Source of the DNA: Pseudomonadales bacterium
Lineage (GTDB): Bacteria > Pseudomonadota > Gammaproteobacteria > Pseudomonadales > Alcanivoracaceae
Length of the DNA: 55,157 nt
Reading direction: 5' to 3'
NCBI GenBank assembly: GCA_022360555.1
Contig: JAKSCQ010000128.1
Location: 1-55,157, forward strand
Position 1 is the first letter of the stretch, and each line of letters begins with the position of its first letter. Shown piece by piece: positions 10,187 through 23,842 of the stretch. The position numbers were made by a program, and so were the translations under genes. Below the pieces are notes generated by a model. The model searched no databases. It worked only from the letters and a program-made list of their open reading frames with translations, and was not told the DNA's origin.

Positions 10187-10990
10187 ATGGACAAGGACAA
10201 GCATTCGCAGGAAGAGGATACCCGGCCGTTCGTGGCGCCTTGCCGCGCAATCCCGCCATCAGCGCCGCTGCGCTGGTTGCGCAAGGGCTGGCAGGACTTT
10301 CGAGCGGCCCCGGGCCCCAGTCTGACTTACGGGGTCATCATGGTAGGAGTGAGTTACCTCATCACCGCCGTGACCTGGTGGTTTGGCAACATAGGGCTCT
10401 ATCTGGGCCTGATTTCCGGTTTTGTCTTTCTGGGGCCGATTCTGGCCCTAAACCTCTACGGCATCAGTATTCAGATCCAGCAGAACCGCAAGCCGGGGCT
10501 GGCCGAAAGCCTGCACCAGGCACGGCACTGTATCGGGGATGCGCTCACCTATACGGTGATCATGATCGTGGTTTTCCTGATCTGGGCCCGGGCAGCCAAC
10601 CTGATTTATATCTTCTACCCGGTCAACGAATGGCACTGGCAGGACATAGCGCTGTTCTTTGGGGTGGGAAGTAGTGTGGGGGCGGTGTTCTGCGCCATTA
10701 TCTTTACCGCCAGCGCGTTCTCTCTGCCCATGATCATGGATCGCAGGACAGACATGGTGACCGGCGTCATCACTAGCATTAATGCCGTATTGCGCAACAA
10801 GCTGGCGCTGTTTGTGTGGGCCACCCTGATCGGGGTGTGTTTACTGGCCGGTTTGCTGACAGCCTATCTGGGGCTGGCCGTGCTGCTGCCGGTGCTGGGT
10901 TATGCCACCTGGCATGGTTACCGGGAAGCCATTGATGCCTCGGAGTGGGAAGCGCGGTTTGAGTTGCCGCCGGAAGAAGAGACCGGTTAA
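10187..10990 (+). CDS. DUF2189-like integral membrane protein
   Basis: Multi-TM, LRWLRKGWQDF and YGISIQI patterns; internal Met at 10187 preferred over 10115. Confidence 0.65.
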   Translation: MDKDKHSQEEDTRPFVAPCRAIPPSAPLRWLRKGWQDFRAAPGPSLTYGVIMVGVSYLITAVTWWFGNIGLYLGLISGFVFLGPILALNLYGISIQIQQNRKPGLAESLHQARHCIGDALTYTVIMIVVFLIWARAANLIYIFYPVNEWHWQDIALFFGVGSSVGAVFCAIIFTASAFSLPMIMDRRTDMVTGVITSINAVLRNKLALFVWATLIGVCLLAGLLTAYLGLAVLLPVLGYATWHGYREAIDASEWEARFELPPEEETG

Positions 10991-11044
10991 TTAAGAGTTA
11001 ATTAATAGTTGCGCGTGCAACGCTGCTGTTTTTCCCTGAACGCA

Positions 11045-11076
11045 AGAGGCCGCGCCTTGGCCAGGGCGCGGCCTCT
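11045..11076. terminator. Bidirectional terminator-like hairpin
   Basis: AGAGGCCGCGCC-ttggccag-GGCGCGGCCTCT, 12-bp perfect arms between convergent genes. Confidence 0.7.
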
Positions 11077-11128
11077 GAGTCTCAGGAAAATCAAAACCTG
11101 AATCGCGACGCTATTAATTATTAACTAT

Positions 11129-14830
<3,702 letters not shown>

Positions 14831-15119
14831 GAACGGCTCCGAGCGGGACATCGAAAGTAGGGCGGGCATTATACCGGTCTGTCGCCGCGATACCCAGCCA
14901 TCACGCGATTTTGCGTTTAAGAACGGTAAGTTAGCGGCGTGAATACTGGTCAAGGGCGCCGAAACGTCCCATTATGTGGCTCAACAGGTCGGAGCCCGCC
15001 TGCTCGCCGGGTGCTGACAGATCAAACCTTTGTAAAATCCCCGGGTTTGGCGCCAACAGGCCTTGGGCCTGCCATGAAACGGGGCATAATCTGCGCTCAC
15101 TGGATGAGGAGTACGTTCA

Positions 15120-15938
15120 ATGGATCAATACCTGTCTCAACTTGAGACCTTCGCCAACGAAAACCTGATGCCCTACGCCTGGAATATCGTAGCGGCGCTG
15201 GTCATTTTCATTGTCGGTAAATGGATTGTCGGCAAACTGGCTGGCTGGCTCAGCCGGGTCATGGACAAACGGCTTGATACCGAAGTCGCCAAGTTCCTTG
15301 GCAATATTATTCATGTTCTGCTGTTTGCGTTCGTGATCATTGCCTCCCTGGATCAGCTTGGTGTGGAAACCACCTCTCTGGTCGCCATTCTCGGTGCCGC
15401 CGGCCTGGCTGTGGGCCTGGCGCTCAAGGATTCCCTGGGCAACTTTGCTGCGGGCGTGATGCTGATCCTGTTCAAGCCGTTCCGGGTTGGCCACTACGTG
15501 GAAGCGGGCGGTGCGTCCGGCACCGTCAAGGAAATCAAGATTTTTGCCACCATCATGAATACCCCGGATAACAAGGTGGTAACCGTTCCCAACGGTGCCA
15601 TCATGACCGGCAATATCATTAATTATTCTGAAATGCCCACCCGGCGGGTGGATATGGTGTTCGGCGTCGCTTACGATGCGGACCTTTCCGTGGTCAAGAA
15701 GGTGCTGGAAGAGGTGCTGGCTGCCGATGATCGGGTTCTGAAAGATCCGGAACCGACCATCGTAGTGGGTGAACTGGCTGACAGCTCCGTGAATTTCCTG
15801 TGTCGCCCCTGGGTGAACAGTGCCGATTACTGGCCAGTGCTCTGGGACACCACGGAAACCGTCAAGCGTCGCTTCGATGAAGCCGGGATTGGCATTCCGT
15901 TCCCGCAGATGGACGTGCACCTGGACAAGAGTGAGTAA
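15120..15938 (+). CDS. mscS: Small-conductance mechanosensitive channel (MscS family)
   Basis: GLAVGLALKDSLGNFAAGVMLI TM3 signature and beta domain. Confidence 0.92.
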   Translation: MDQYLSQLETFANENLMPYAWNIVAALVIFIVGKWIVGKLAGWLSRVMDKRLDTEVAKFLGNIIHVLLFAFVIIASLDQLGVETTSLVAILGAAGLAVGLALKDSLGNFAAGVMLILFKPFRVGHYVEAGGASGTVKEIKIFATIMNTPDNKVVTVPNGAIMTGNIINYSEMPTRRVDMVFGVAYDADLSVVKKVLEEVLAADDRVLKDPEPTIVVGELADSSVNFLCRPWVNSADYWPVLWDTTETVKRRFDEAGIGIPFPQMDVHLDKSE

Positions 15939-15949
15939 AGGAGATTTTC

Positions 15950-16735
15950 ATGCGCAGTAAGTACCTCGCTGCCATGCTGATTGCCGCTGGCCTGCCAGCG
16001 GTTTCAGTGGCTGCTGAAGAGGCGGCCGCAGAGGAAGGGAGCAAAGTCACCAAGTGGTCTGGCGATATTGGCGTTGGTTTGCTGTACAAGCGGGGCAACA
16101 CCAATTCGGATTCCGTTAACGCCAATGCCAACATGAGTCGTGACAGTGCCAAATGGCGCCACACCTTCAAGGCAGACGCGAACAACGAGAAAGAGGAAGA
16201 CCCGGACACTGAAGAGTACAACCGCACTGACGAGAATTACTTTGCCTCTTACAAGCTTGACCGCAAGCTTGGCGAAGAAGCAAAGAACTATCTCTTCAAT
16301 GTTCTGACCTATCAGAAAGACAACTTTTCCGGTTATCACTACCAGGCCAGTTATGCGATCGGTGTCGGTCGTCGCTGGATCGATTCGGAACGCCAGACGC
16401 TGGATGCGGAAATCGGTCCGGGTTACCGCGTTCAGTGCCTGGAGCCTCAGGATACCTACCTGAGCTGCCACAACACGGAGGAAGATGCCATTGCCCGTAT
16501 CGGTATCAAGTACGAGCTGCGCATCAGCGACAACACCACCTTCAAGGAAGACTTCTCCTCAGAAGTGGGCGAGGAAGGCTCGGACACCCGGGCAGAAACA
16601 TCCCTGACCACGGCAATCAATTCCAGTTTTGCCCTGCGTCTGCGTCATCTGCTCGAGCATGACTCCTCTGCACCTGATGGCACCAAGGAAAGTGATCACA
16701 CCTTCTCGGTGGGCGTGGTTTATACCCTGCAATAA
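15950..16735 (+). CDS. DUF481 outer-membrane protein (YdiY-like)
   Basis: Signal peptide, WSGDIGVGLLYKRGNTNSDS, beta-barrel end pattern. Confidence 0.85.
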   Translation: MRSKYLAAMLIAAGLPAVSVAAEEAAAEEGSKVTKWSGDIGVGLLYKRGNTNSDSVNANANMSRDSAKWRHTFKADANNEKEEDPDTEEYNRTDENYFASYKLDRKLGEEAKNYLFNVLTYQKDNFSGYHYQASYAIGVGRRWIDSERQTLDAEIGPGYRVQCLEPQDTYLSCHNTEEDAIARIGIKYELRISDNTTFKEDFSSEVGEEGSDTRAETSLTTAINSSFALRLRHLLEHDSSAPDGTKESDHTFSVGVVYTLQ

Positions 16736-16759
16736 GCCGGGTAATACAACCGCTTGAAA

Positions 16760-16795
16760 ATACCCCTGCGCCGAAGGGCCAGGGGTATTTTTTTG
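16760..16795 (+). terminator. Rho-independent terminator
   Basis: AATACCCCT...AGGGGTATTTTTTT downstream of DUF481 gene. Confidence 0.8.
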
Positions 16796-17088
16796 GTTCA
16801 TCGCACCTCAGAGCGGTCGGACGTCTGACACCAAAAACAAAACCGGCCTGCTTTCAACGTTTCAGGGCTTGCTGAGCACGCAAGGGGTTAGGTCATGCCG
16901 GGGGTATTCGCTGCGCCCCGGGGCAGGCTCTTCGGCTGTTCTGCGCTTCGCTTGTGTCCCGGTATTTCTCTGGGATGTCCAGGATCATTGGAGGCTGTCG
17001 GTTTTATGCCTTTCGCGTCAGACGTCCGACTTCAGACGTCTGACCCATCTGCTAACAGGACGAAAGCCGAGAGAAGGGTGTGCAGACA

Positions 17089-17118
17089 CAAAAAAAGGAG
17101 CCCGAAGGCTCCTTTTTT
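17089..17118. terminator. Rho-independent terminator for pnt operon
   Basis: AAAAAAGGAGCC-cgaa-GGCTCCTTTTTT. Confidence 0.85.
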
Positions 17119-17135
17119 CAGCAAGGCCGGAAGGA

Positions 17136-18509
17136 TCAGCCTTCTTTCAGGGCAGTGGTAATGTCCAGCACCGCGCCCTTGCCGTCGCCGAACAGCATCA
17201 GAGTGTTGTCCTTGGCGAACAGCGGGTTGGGCAGGCCGGCGAAACCGGCGCTCAGGGAGCGTTTGACCACAACCACGGTCTTGGCCTTGTCCACGTTGAG
17301 GATCGGCATGCCGTAGATGGGGCTGCCTTTGTCCTCGCGAGCCATGGGGTTGGTCACGTCGTTGGCACCCAGCACGATGGCTACGTCGGTTTGCTCGAAG
17401 GTGGGGTTGATCGCATCCATGTCCTTGAGCTGATCGTAGGGCACTTCGGCTTCTGCCAGCAGGACGTTCATGTGGCCCGGCATACGGCCGGCAACCGGGT
17501 GAATGGCGTAAGCCACTTCGATACCGGCAGCTTCCAGGGTGTCGGCCAGATCACGCACAGCGTGCTGGGCCTGGGCCATGGCCAGGCCAAAGCCGGGAAC
17601 AATGACGACGCGCTGGGCGGTTTCCAGCAGCATGGCCACTTCGTCGGCAGAAGTGGACTTCACCTTGCCGGCGTAGACTTCGTCTTCGTCCATGGCTTCG
17701 CCAGCTTCTGCCATCACACCGAACAGTACGTTGGTGAGAGAGCGGTTCATGGCTTTACACATGATGCTGGTGAGAATCAGGCCGGAGGCGCCCACCAGAG
17801 AACCGGTGATGATCAGGGCGCTGTTGCCCATCACGAAACCGGCAGCGGAGGCAGCCACACCTGAGTAGGAGTTCAGCAGGGCGATAACCACCGGCATGTC
17901 CGCGCCACCAATGGGCAGCACCAGGAACAGGCCGAGCACGGCAGCAGCGGCCACCAGACCCCAGAATACGGCTTCGTTACCCGGATTCACAACCAGATAG
18001 CCAATGCCGGCAATGGCACCGATCAGCAGGATGGCGTTGACCACTTTCATGCCGGGGAAGCCCATGGGCTTGCCGTCAATCAGTTCCTGCAGCTTGGCAA
18101 ACGCCACCAGGGAACCGGTGAGGGTAACAGAGCCAATCAGTACGGCGGCGCCAGTGGCGATGATGGATACCGTGTCGCCGGCGGAACCGCGGAAAAACTC
18201 GGCAGACGCCACCGCGAAAGACGCACCACCACCAAAACCGTTCAGCAGCGCAATCATCTGCGGCATGGCGGTCATCTGTACCTTCTTGGCCATCACGGCA
18301 CCAATCAGGCCACCGACAATGACGCCGGCGATGATGATTTCATAGGTAACAATGTGCTCGTTGAGCAGGGTAACAACGGCAGCCACACCCATACCGGCGG
18401 CAGCCAGCAGGTTGCCGCGCACGGCTGTCTTAGGCTTGGTCAGCCCCTTGATGCCCACCACGAACAGGCAGGCGGCGATCAAGTAGGCGATATCAATCCA
18501 GTTTTGCAT
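17136..18509 (-). CDS. pntB: NAD(P) transhydrogenase subunit beta
   Basis: Characteristic sequence, GFGLAMAQAQHAV, operon with pntA parts. Confidence 0.97.
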   Translation of the reverse strand: MQNWIDIAYLIAACLFVVGIKGLTKPKTAVRGNLLAAAGMGVAAVVTLLNEHIVTYEIIIAGVIVGGLIGAVMAKKVQMTAMPQMIALLNGFGGGASFAVASAEFFRGSAGDTVSIIATGAAVLIGSVTLTGSLVAFAKLQELIDGKPMGFPGMKVVNAILLIGAIAGIGYLVVNPGNEAVFWGLVAAAAVLGLFLVLPIGGADMPVVIALLNSYSGVAASAAGFVMGNSALIITGSLVGASGLILTSIMCKAMNRSLTNVLFGVMAEAGEAMDEDEVYAGKVKSTSADEVAMLLETAQRVVIVPGFGLAMAQAQHAVRDLADTLEAAGIEVAYAIHPVAGRMPGHMNVLLAEAEVPYDQLKDMDAINPTFEQTDVAIVLGANDVTNPMAREDKGSPIYGMPILNVDKAKTVVVVKRSLSAGFAGLPNPLFAKDNTLMLFGDGKGAVLDITTALKEG

Positions 18510-18512
18510 GAA

Positions 18513-18788
18513 TTACTTCCTCTTGAACATCGCCAGCATTCGATTGGTGACCATGAAGCCGCCAATCACGTTGATGGTCGCCAGAACCACCGCAATAAAG
18601 CCCAGTACATTGATCAGCATGCCGGAATCGGAACCGGCCGCGATCAGGGCGCCCACCAGGGTAATCCCGGAAATGGCATTGGAACCGGACATCAGCGGGG
18701 TGTGCAGGGTCGGCGGGACCTTGGTAATCAGTTCCACACCGAGGAAGATCGCCAGCACAAACAGGGTCAGTTGAGCTACGAAATCCAT
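18513..18788 (-). CDS. pntAB: NAD(P) transhydrogenase subunit alpha part 2
   Basis: Short 3-4 TM protein between pntB and pntAA. Confidence 0.93.
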   Translation of the reverse strand: MDFVAQLTLFVLAIFLGVELITKVPPTLHTPLMSGSNAISGITLVGALIAAGSDSGMLINVLGFIAVVLATINVIGGFMVTNRMLAMFKRK

Positions 18789-20005
18789 TATTTTTCCTCC
18801 TTGCTGTCGTCCGCTTCCTCAGCCGCCGGTGCTTCTGGCTTGGCCAGGGCCGGCAGACCGAGCAGGTCACGCAGGCGGGCCTGGGGCACATCGCCGTCGT
18901 GGCTGATCACGGTTTCAGCAACGATTTCGTCTTCAAAGTCCAGCTGCAGGTCGCCGTTGTCGTCGAGCAGCAGGTTGAGGAGATTTTCCATGTTCTTGCC
19001 GAACATCTGGCTGGCATGGAAAGACACAGAAGAGGGGACATTCTCGGGGCCGATGATGGTGACACCATGCTTGACCACGGTCTTGCCGGCTTCGGTGAGA
19101 TCACAGTTGCCGCCACGCTCTGCGGCCAGGTCCACGATGATGGAGCCGGGTTTCATGGCCTTGACCATGTCTTCGGTGACCAGAATCGGGCTCTTGGCGC
19201 CAGGCACAGCCGCGGTGGTAATGATCACGTCCATGTCCTTGACGACTTCAGTCATCAATTCACGTTGACGCTTGAGGAAATCTTCACCCTGGGCCTTGGC
19301 GTAACCGCCGGAGCCTTCGGCTTCACCGGTGTCCAGATCCAGCTCAACCGGCTTGGCACCCACAGACAGGATCTGTTCGCGGGCGGCGGGGCGGACATCG
19401 TAGGCTTCGACCACGGCGCCGAGACGCTTGGCGGTGGCACAGGCCTGCAGGCCCGCTACACCAGCGCCCATGACAAAAACGCGGGACGCGTTCAGGGTGC
19501 CGGCAGCAGTCATGTTCATGGGGAACATGCGCTGGGATTCTGTGGCAGCGAGCAGCACACACTTATAACCGGCGATCATGGCCATGGAAGACAATACGTC
19601 CATGGCCTGGGCGCGGGTAATACGCGGTACCAGTTCCAGCGCCAGGCCGGAGACTTTCTTCTCGGCAAGGGTCTGTGCAAATTGCGGGTTGGCCAGCGGA
19701 TCGGTCATGCCGATCAGGATCTGGCCTTCCTTCAGCTTGTCCAGGTCTTCATTGCCGTTGGCAGTGTTGCTGCCAGGAGTCTGAACCTGAAGAACAACCT
19801 GGGAAGAGGAGAAGATCTCGTCACGATCAACGAGTCTGGCACCGGCAGCTTCAAAGTCGCCATCCGGATAACCGGCAATGTCGCCGGCGCCGCGCTCGAC
19901 AATGATCTCGACACCTTGTTTTTTGAGCAGTGCGCTGACATTGGCAGGCGTTAAAGCAACGCGCTGCTCGCCAGGGCAGATTTCTTTGGGAACACCGATA
20001 ATCAC
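18788..20005 (-). CDS. pntAA: NAD(P) transhydrogenase subunit alpha part 1
   Basis: VIIGVPKEICPGEQRVALTP; likely GTG start near 20005 (ORF open to 20065). Confidence 0.95.
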   Translation of the reverse strand: MIIGVPKEICPGEQRVALTPANVSALLKKQGVEIIVERGAGDIAGYPDGDFEAAGARLVDRDEIFSSSQVVLQVQTPGSNTANGNEDLDKLKEGQILIGMTDPLANPQFAQTLAEKKVSGLALELVPRITRAQAMDVLSSMAMIAGYKCVLLAATESQRMFPMNMTAAGTLNASRVFVMGAGVAGLQACATAKRLGAVVEAYDVRPAAREQILSVGAKPVELDLDTGEAEGSGGYAKAQGEDFLKRQRELMTEVVKDMDVIITTAAVPGAKSPILVTEDMVKAMKPGSIIVDLAAERGGNCDLTEAGKTVVKHGVTIIGPENVPSSVSFHASQMFGKNMENLLNLLLDDNGDLQLDFEDEIVAETVISHDGDVPQARLRDLLGLPALAKPEAPAAEEADDSKEEK

Positions 20006-20225
20006 CTGCGTTACCCCCGTCTGTGGTTCGCAAATAACCGGCTTGTCAGAGGGGAAGATAGGCAACCCAACCCGCTGAAAGCCTCGAAAAACGGCCGATT
20101 CAGAGGAACCGGCCGATGAGCAGGGTGCTAACCATATTGTGCACGTGCCAGCTTGGCAAATGACAATTGGTTATCGTACCGATAAGTGGGTGAGAAACCG
20201 GCACTTTTGTCACTTTTCCACCGAT

Positions 20226-21653
20226 TTAGTCCACCGGACTGATCGTTTTTTGATCAACCAGCAGAATGTCCGCCTCTTCCTGCATGTGGATAAAGGGCTC
20301 GATAATGGTGTTTCCACGCACTTCCGCCTCGATGACATGCAGGAAGGTATAGGCCCCGAGCAGCTTTCTGAACAGGAAAATGAACTCCTTGGGCGGCACA
20401 TCGAAATGCACGGAAAGGGCGTTGCGGCCGGCCCGGTTCATGATTCGGGTGGGCAGATTGCTCTTTCCCCAGCGGTATTCCTGCTTGTCGTTGAGCAGAT
20501 CCGCCGGGGGCGGGAAGCGGTCCGGGTCCTGGAGCACTTCAATGGCCTCGAAACACAGTGCGGCGAAATCGTCCAGCAGCCGGCGCGGGGCCCCGCGTGA
20601 AAGGAAATCCAGGGCCCCCAGAGCGCGGATCAGGCGGTCCGTGTCGTGATAATAGGACGCCCGGATCATTTCCCGGCCAGGGCCCAGCACGTCATTGTCG
20701 AAGTCACGAATGGCGCCAAAGTCGAGCAGTACGATCTGGTCCTGCTCGGGGCTGTCACCGAATCGCAGCAGATAATTGCCGAAGTTGGGGTCGGTCTGCA
20801 TCTTGTTCCATTCGAACACCTCCCGGCAGCACAGCTCCATGATTGCCCGGCCAATAAAGTTGCGGCGTTCCTGGGAAAGTTCGAGCACTGACGGGTCGTT
20901 GACGCTGATGCCGCGCTCGAAGGTCATGCACATGATGTTGTGGGTGGAGTATTCCGTCACGATCTCCGGCACCACAAAACGGGTGTCTTCGGCCAGCACC
21001 TCGCGAAAGTGGCGGGTGGTATGGGCTTCCAGGTCGTAATCCACTTCCCGGCGCAGCATCTCCCGCACTTCGTCGAGCCACATGTTGAACTGTTCTGTCA
21101 TCGGCACCAGTCGGCTCAGCTTGAGCAGCCGAACCAGGGCGCGCATGTCTGAATCAATGGCATCGGCCACGCCGGGGTACTGGATCTTCAGCACCAGTTC
21201 CTTGCCGTCGGACTTGCGGATCGCCTTGTGGACCTGCGCCAGCGAGGCAGCGCCAATGGGGGTTTCCTCAATTTCCAGTTCGGCCAGCTTGACTTCACCG
21301 AGCTGGCGTTTGAGATGCCGTTCAATGGACGGCCATTCCAGCGCCGTGGTCTGGCTTTCCAGGGTATGCAGGGCGGTGGTGACTTCATCCGGAAGAAAAT
21401 GTTCACCGAACAGGGCCATCATCTGGCCGATCTTGACCACCGAGCCCTTCAGCCGGCCCAGCTCATCCACCAGCTCCTGGGCGCGGGCGGACAGAATTTC
21501 CTTGCGACGTTCCTCACGCTTGTCCCGGGCGGTGAACATGGACCCCGCACTGGCGGTGGCATATCTGGCGCCAGCCAGGAAACCGGCCTTGGCCATGGAA
21601 AAGCGACGCTCTACCGAGCCGGTCTTTACGCGTTTTACGGTTTTACGTGTCAT
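20226..21653 (-). CDS. ABC1/UbiB-family atypical kinase
   Basis: GSVVKIGQM KxGQ motif, AAxLAQVH, LLDFGAIR. Confidence 0.92.
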   Translation of the reverse strand: MTRKTVKRVKTGSVERRFSMAKAGFLAGARYATASAGSMFTARDKREERRKEILSARAQELVDELGRLKGSVVKIGQMMALFGEHFLPDEVTTALHTLESQTTALEWPSIERHLKRQLGEVKLAELEIEETPIGAASLAQVHKAIRKSDGKELVLKIQYPGVADAIDSDMRALVRLLKLSRLVPMTEQFNMWLDEVREMLRREVDYDLEAHTTRHFREVLAEDTRFVVPEIVTEYSTHNIMCMTFERGISVNDPSVLELSQERRNFIGRAIMELCCREVFEWNKMQTDPNFGNYLLRFGDSPEQDQIVLLDFGAIRDFDNDVLGPGREMIRASYYHDTDRLIRALGALDFLSRGAPRRLLDDFAALCFEAIEVLQDPDRFPPPADLLNDKQEYRWGKSNLPTRIMNRAGRNALSVHFDVPPKEFIFLFRKLLGAYTFLHVIEAEVRGNTIIEPFIHMQEEADILLVDQKTISPVD

Positions 21654-21776
21654 AGTCGCGGGAAAACTCCATTTGCCATTCTGAACGCCGGTGGCATTCT
21701 AGCCGGTATTACAGGACGGGTCATTGCCTCCTGTGTAAGCGGGCTGTTGCCGGAAGTCATACGCAAGGAGTACGAA

Positions 21777-22547
21777 ATGGGTAGAACCTGGGTGTTGCTC
21801 AGAGGCCTGGTTCGAGAGCAGAAACACTGGGAAGACTTTCCCGACCAGCTTCAGGCGGCCGTGCCGGATGACACCGTCATCACGCTGGATTTGCCCGGCA
21901 ACGGGGAGTTCTTTCGTGACAAGAGCCCCACGCGGATCGGCGCCATGGTTTGTCATGCCCGTGAGCAATTGGCCCGTCAGGGCAAAAACGGCCCCTACCA
22001 TGTGGTGGCGCTATCTCTGGGGGCCATGGCAGCCGTGCAGTGGCTGTGTCAGGCACCGGAAGAAGTGGCTTTCGCGGCACTGATCAATACCTCGGCCAGC
22101 CGTTTCAGTCCGTTCTGGCGGCGCCTGCGGCCGGCAAATTATCGCCGTCTTCTGCGCGATGCGGTATTCGGCAATGACCCGGTCCGCAAGGAGCTTGCCA
22201 TTCTGGAAATCACCAGCAATCTGCGAGACCCCGATTTTCTCCGGGCGTTGGCTGAAGCCTGGGCGGGGTACGCCCGCCAGCAACCTGTTTCCCTGAGCAA
22301 CAGCCTGCGTCAATTGCTTGCCGCCATCCGTTTTCGGGCCCCGGCCAACTTGCCGGAATCGGTGCCGGTAATGGTGATAAACGGGGCAGGGGACCGGCTT
22401 GTCAGCCCGTCCTGCTCCCGTCGCCTGGCCGATGCCTGGCAGTTGCCGCTCAAGGCTCACCCCCAGGCGGGCCATGACCTGCCCCTGGATGCCCCGCAGT
22501 GGCTAATCAATACGCTGCTGGAAGGGGTAACAGATTTCTCGGTTTAG
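21777..22547 (+). CDS. Alpha/beta hydrolase
   Basis: VALSLGAMA nucleophile elbow, C-terminal GHDLPLD; start at 21777 preferred over 21228. Confidence 0.8.
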   Translation: MGRTWVLLRGLVREQKHWEDFPDQLQAAVPDDTVITLDLPGNGEFFRDKSPTRIGAMVCHAREQLARQGKNGPYHVVALSLGAMAAVQWLCQAPEEVAFAALINTSASRFSPFWRRLRPANYRRLLRDAVFGNDPVRKELAILEITSNLRDPDFLRALAEAWAGYARQQPVSLSNSLRQLLAAIRFRAPANLPESVPVMVINGAGDRLVSPSCSRRLADAWQLPLKAHPQAGHDLPLDAPQWLINTLLEGVTDFSV

Positions 22548-22578
22548 TGTATTGACCCCCTGGCAGGTGTTGCCTAGC

Positions 22579-22610
22579 GTTATCACAGAACCCGTGAGTT
22601 CTGTGATAAC
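22579..22610. promoter_or_regulatory. Perfect 13-bp-arm inverted repeat GTTATCACAGAAC-ccgtga-GTTCTGTGATAAC upstream of 22632 gene
   Basis: Seen in sequence; AT-rich, no T-run, 22 bp upstream of start codon. Confidence 0.6.
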
Positions 22611-22631
22611 AACAATGCCCAGAGGTTAATC

Positions 22632-23774
22632 ATGGCAACACCGCAGGAACTGACCCGCTATCAGCACGGCCCGCAAAACCCGCAAGAGCGTGTGTGGTGG
22701 GACCGCTATTCCCATGAACGACTGAGCGCCTGGCGACAGGTGCAGGACCCCCTGGCGGATCGCTGCGCCGCACAGATCAAATTTACCCGGCCCTCCGGTC
22801 TGCTTGAGGAGGTGGAACGACGTGCCCGCGAAGAGGGCGGCGATTTTCAGGCCTTCCTGGACCACTGCCATACGGTGCCATCATGGGTGGATTTCGAGGA
22901 AATGGAGTTGGGGCGGCGGATGTATCGCCGCAACGGGGCCCTTCAGGGGCTGGTATTGATGTGCTCCAGCCTGGTGGAAGGCTATGCCCACAACAAACCG
23001 TCCCAGGTACTGGTGGCCACTGGCCGGCTGCAAAAGGATGTGTCCCGCCGGATCTATGAAACCGGTCAGATGCTGCACAACATCGTCGGTGACGAAGGGT
23101 TGCGTCCCGGTGGGCTGGGGCACCGGACCCTGATGGAAGTCCGCCTGCTCCATGCCGCGGTCCGTCAGTTTCTGCGCGACAATCCGCGCTGGGACGAGGA
23201 AAAGTACGACCTGCCGATCAACCAGGAAGACATGGCCGGAACCGTTCTCGAGTTCGACTTCATGGTGGTGCGCGGCCTGAAACGGCTTGGCCTGCAGATC
23301 AGCCGCCGCGAACACGAATCCATGCATTACTTCTGGCGCTATGCCGGTTATGTGCTCGGCGTGGATGAAGCTTTGCTTACCACCACGCTGGAAGAGCAGG
23401 AGGTGCTGGCCCTGCAGCTTACCTCGCACCTTTATGATCCCACGCCCGACAGCGAGCAGTTGGCAAAGGCGCTGCTGCGGGACATGTCGGGCAAGCCGCC
23501 TTTCAATCTATCTTACCCGGTATTGCTGGCCTTCAGTCGTTACCTGATCGGCGACAAGGTGGCGGATGACCTGAACATCCACAGTTCCGTGTCGGCAGCG
23601 GCGGCGGTGAGGATGGTAAAAACGGCGATAAGTGCCGCCAACTTCGGCTTGCGTATACTCCCGGAGCCGGCGAAAAGGGCGCTGGAGGACCTCAATCACC
23701 AGTTGGGGCGGCGAACCCTGGAAGTCGGTTTGGGGGACAATCCTGCCCGGTGGGGATTCAAGGCACTGGCCTGA
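22632..23774 (+). CDS. Oxygenase MpaB-family / DUF2236-like protein
   Basis: RRxYETGQMLHNI, GHRTLMEVRLLHAAVR, NQEDMAGTVLEF heme-oxygenase (Lcp-like) patterns. Confidence 0.8.
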   Translation: MATPQELTRYQHGPQNPQERVWWDRYSHERLSAWRQVQDPLADRCAAQIKFTRPSGLLEEVERRAREEGGDFQAFLDHCHTVPSWVDFEEMELGRRMYRRNGALQGLVLMCSSLVEGYAHNKPSQVLVATGRLQKDVSRRIYETGQMLHNIVGDEGLRPGGLGHRTLMEVRLLHAAVRQFLRDNPRWDEEKYDLPINQEDMAGTVLEFDFMVVRGLKRLGLQISRREHESMHYFWRYAGYVLGVDEALLTTTLEEQEVLALQLTSHLYDPTPDSEQLAKALLRDMSGKPPFNLSYPVLLAFSRYLIGDKVADDLNIHSSVSAAAAVRMVKTAISAANFGLRILPEPAKRALEDLNHQLGRRTLEVGLGDNPARWGFKALA

Positions 23775-23842
23775 AGGGAGCGAAAAGAGAGAAGGGGCAG
23801 ACAGGGCGGAGGGCTGCACGACCTCCGCCCTGCGTTTAAGAG

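Noticed and set aside
14831-15119. Possible SAH/cobalamin riboswitch upstream of metH
   Set aside because: Looked for B12-box and SAH-riboswitch consensus on the minus strand; no convincing match.
21228-21776. Long 5' extension of the alpha/beta hydrolase ORF
   Set aside because: Overlaps ubiB-like gene on the opposite strand; hydrolase homology begins at MGRTWVLLRG (21777).
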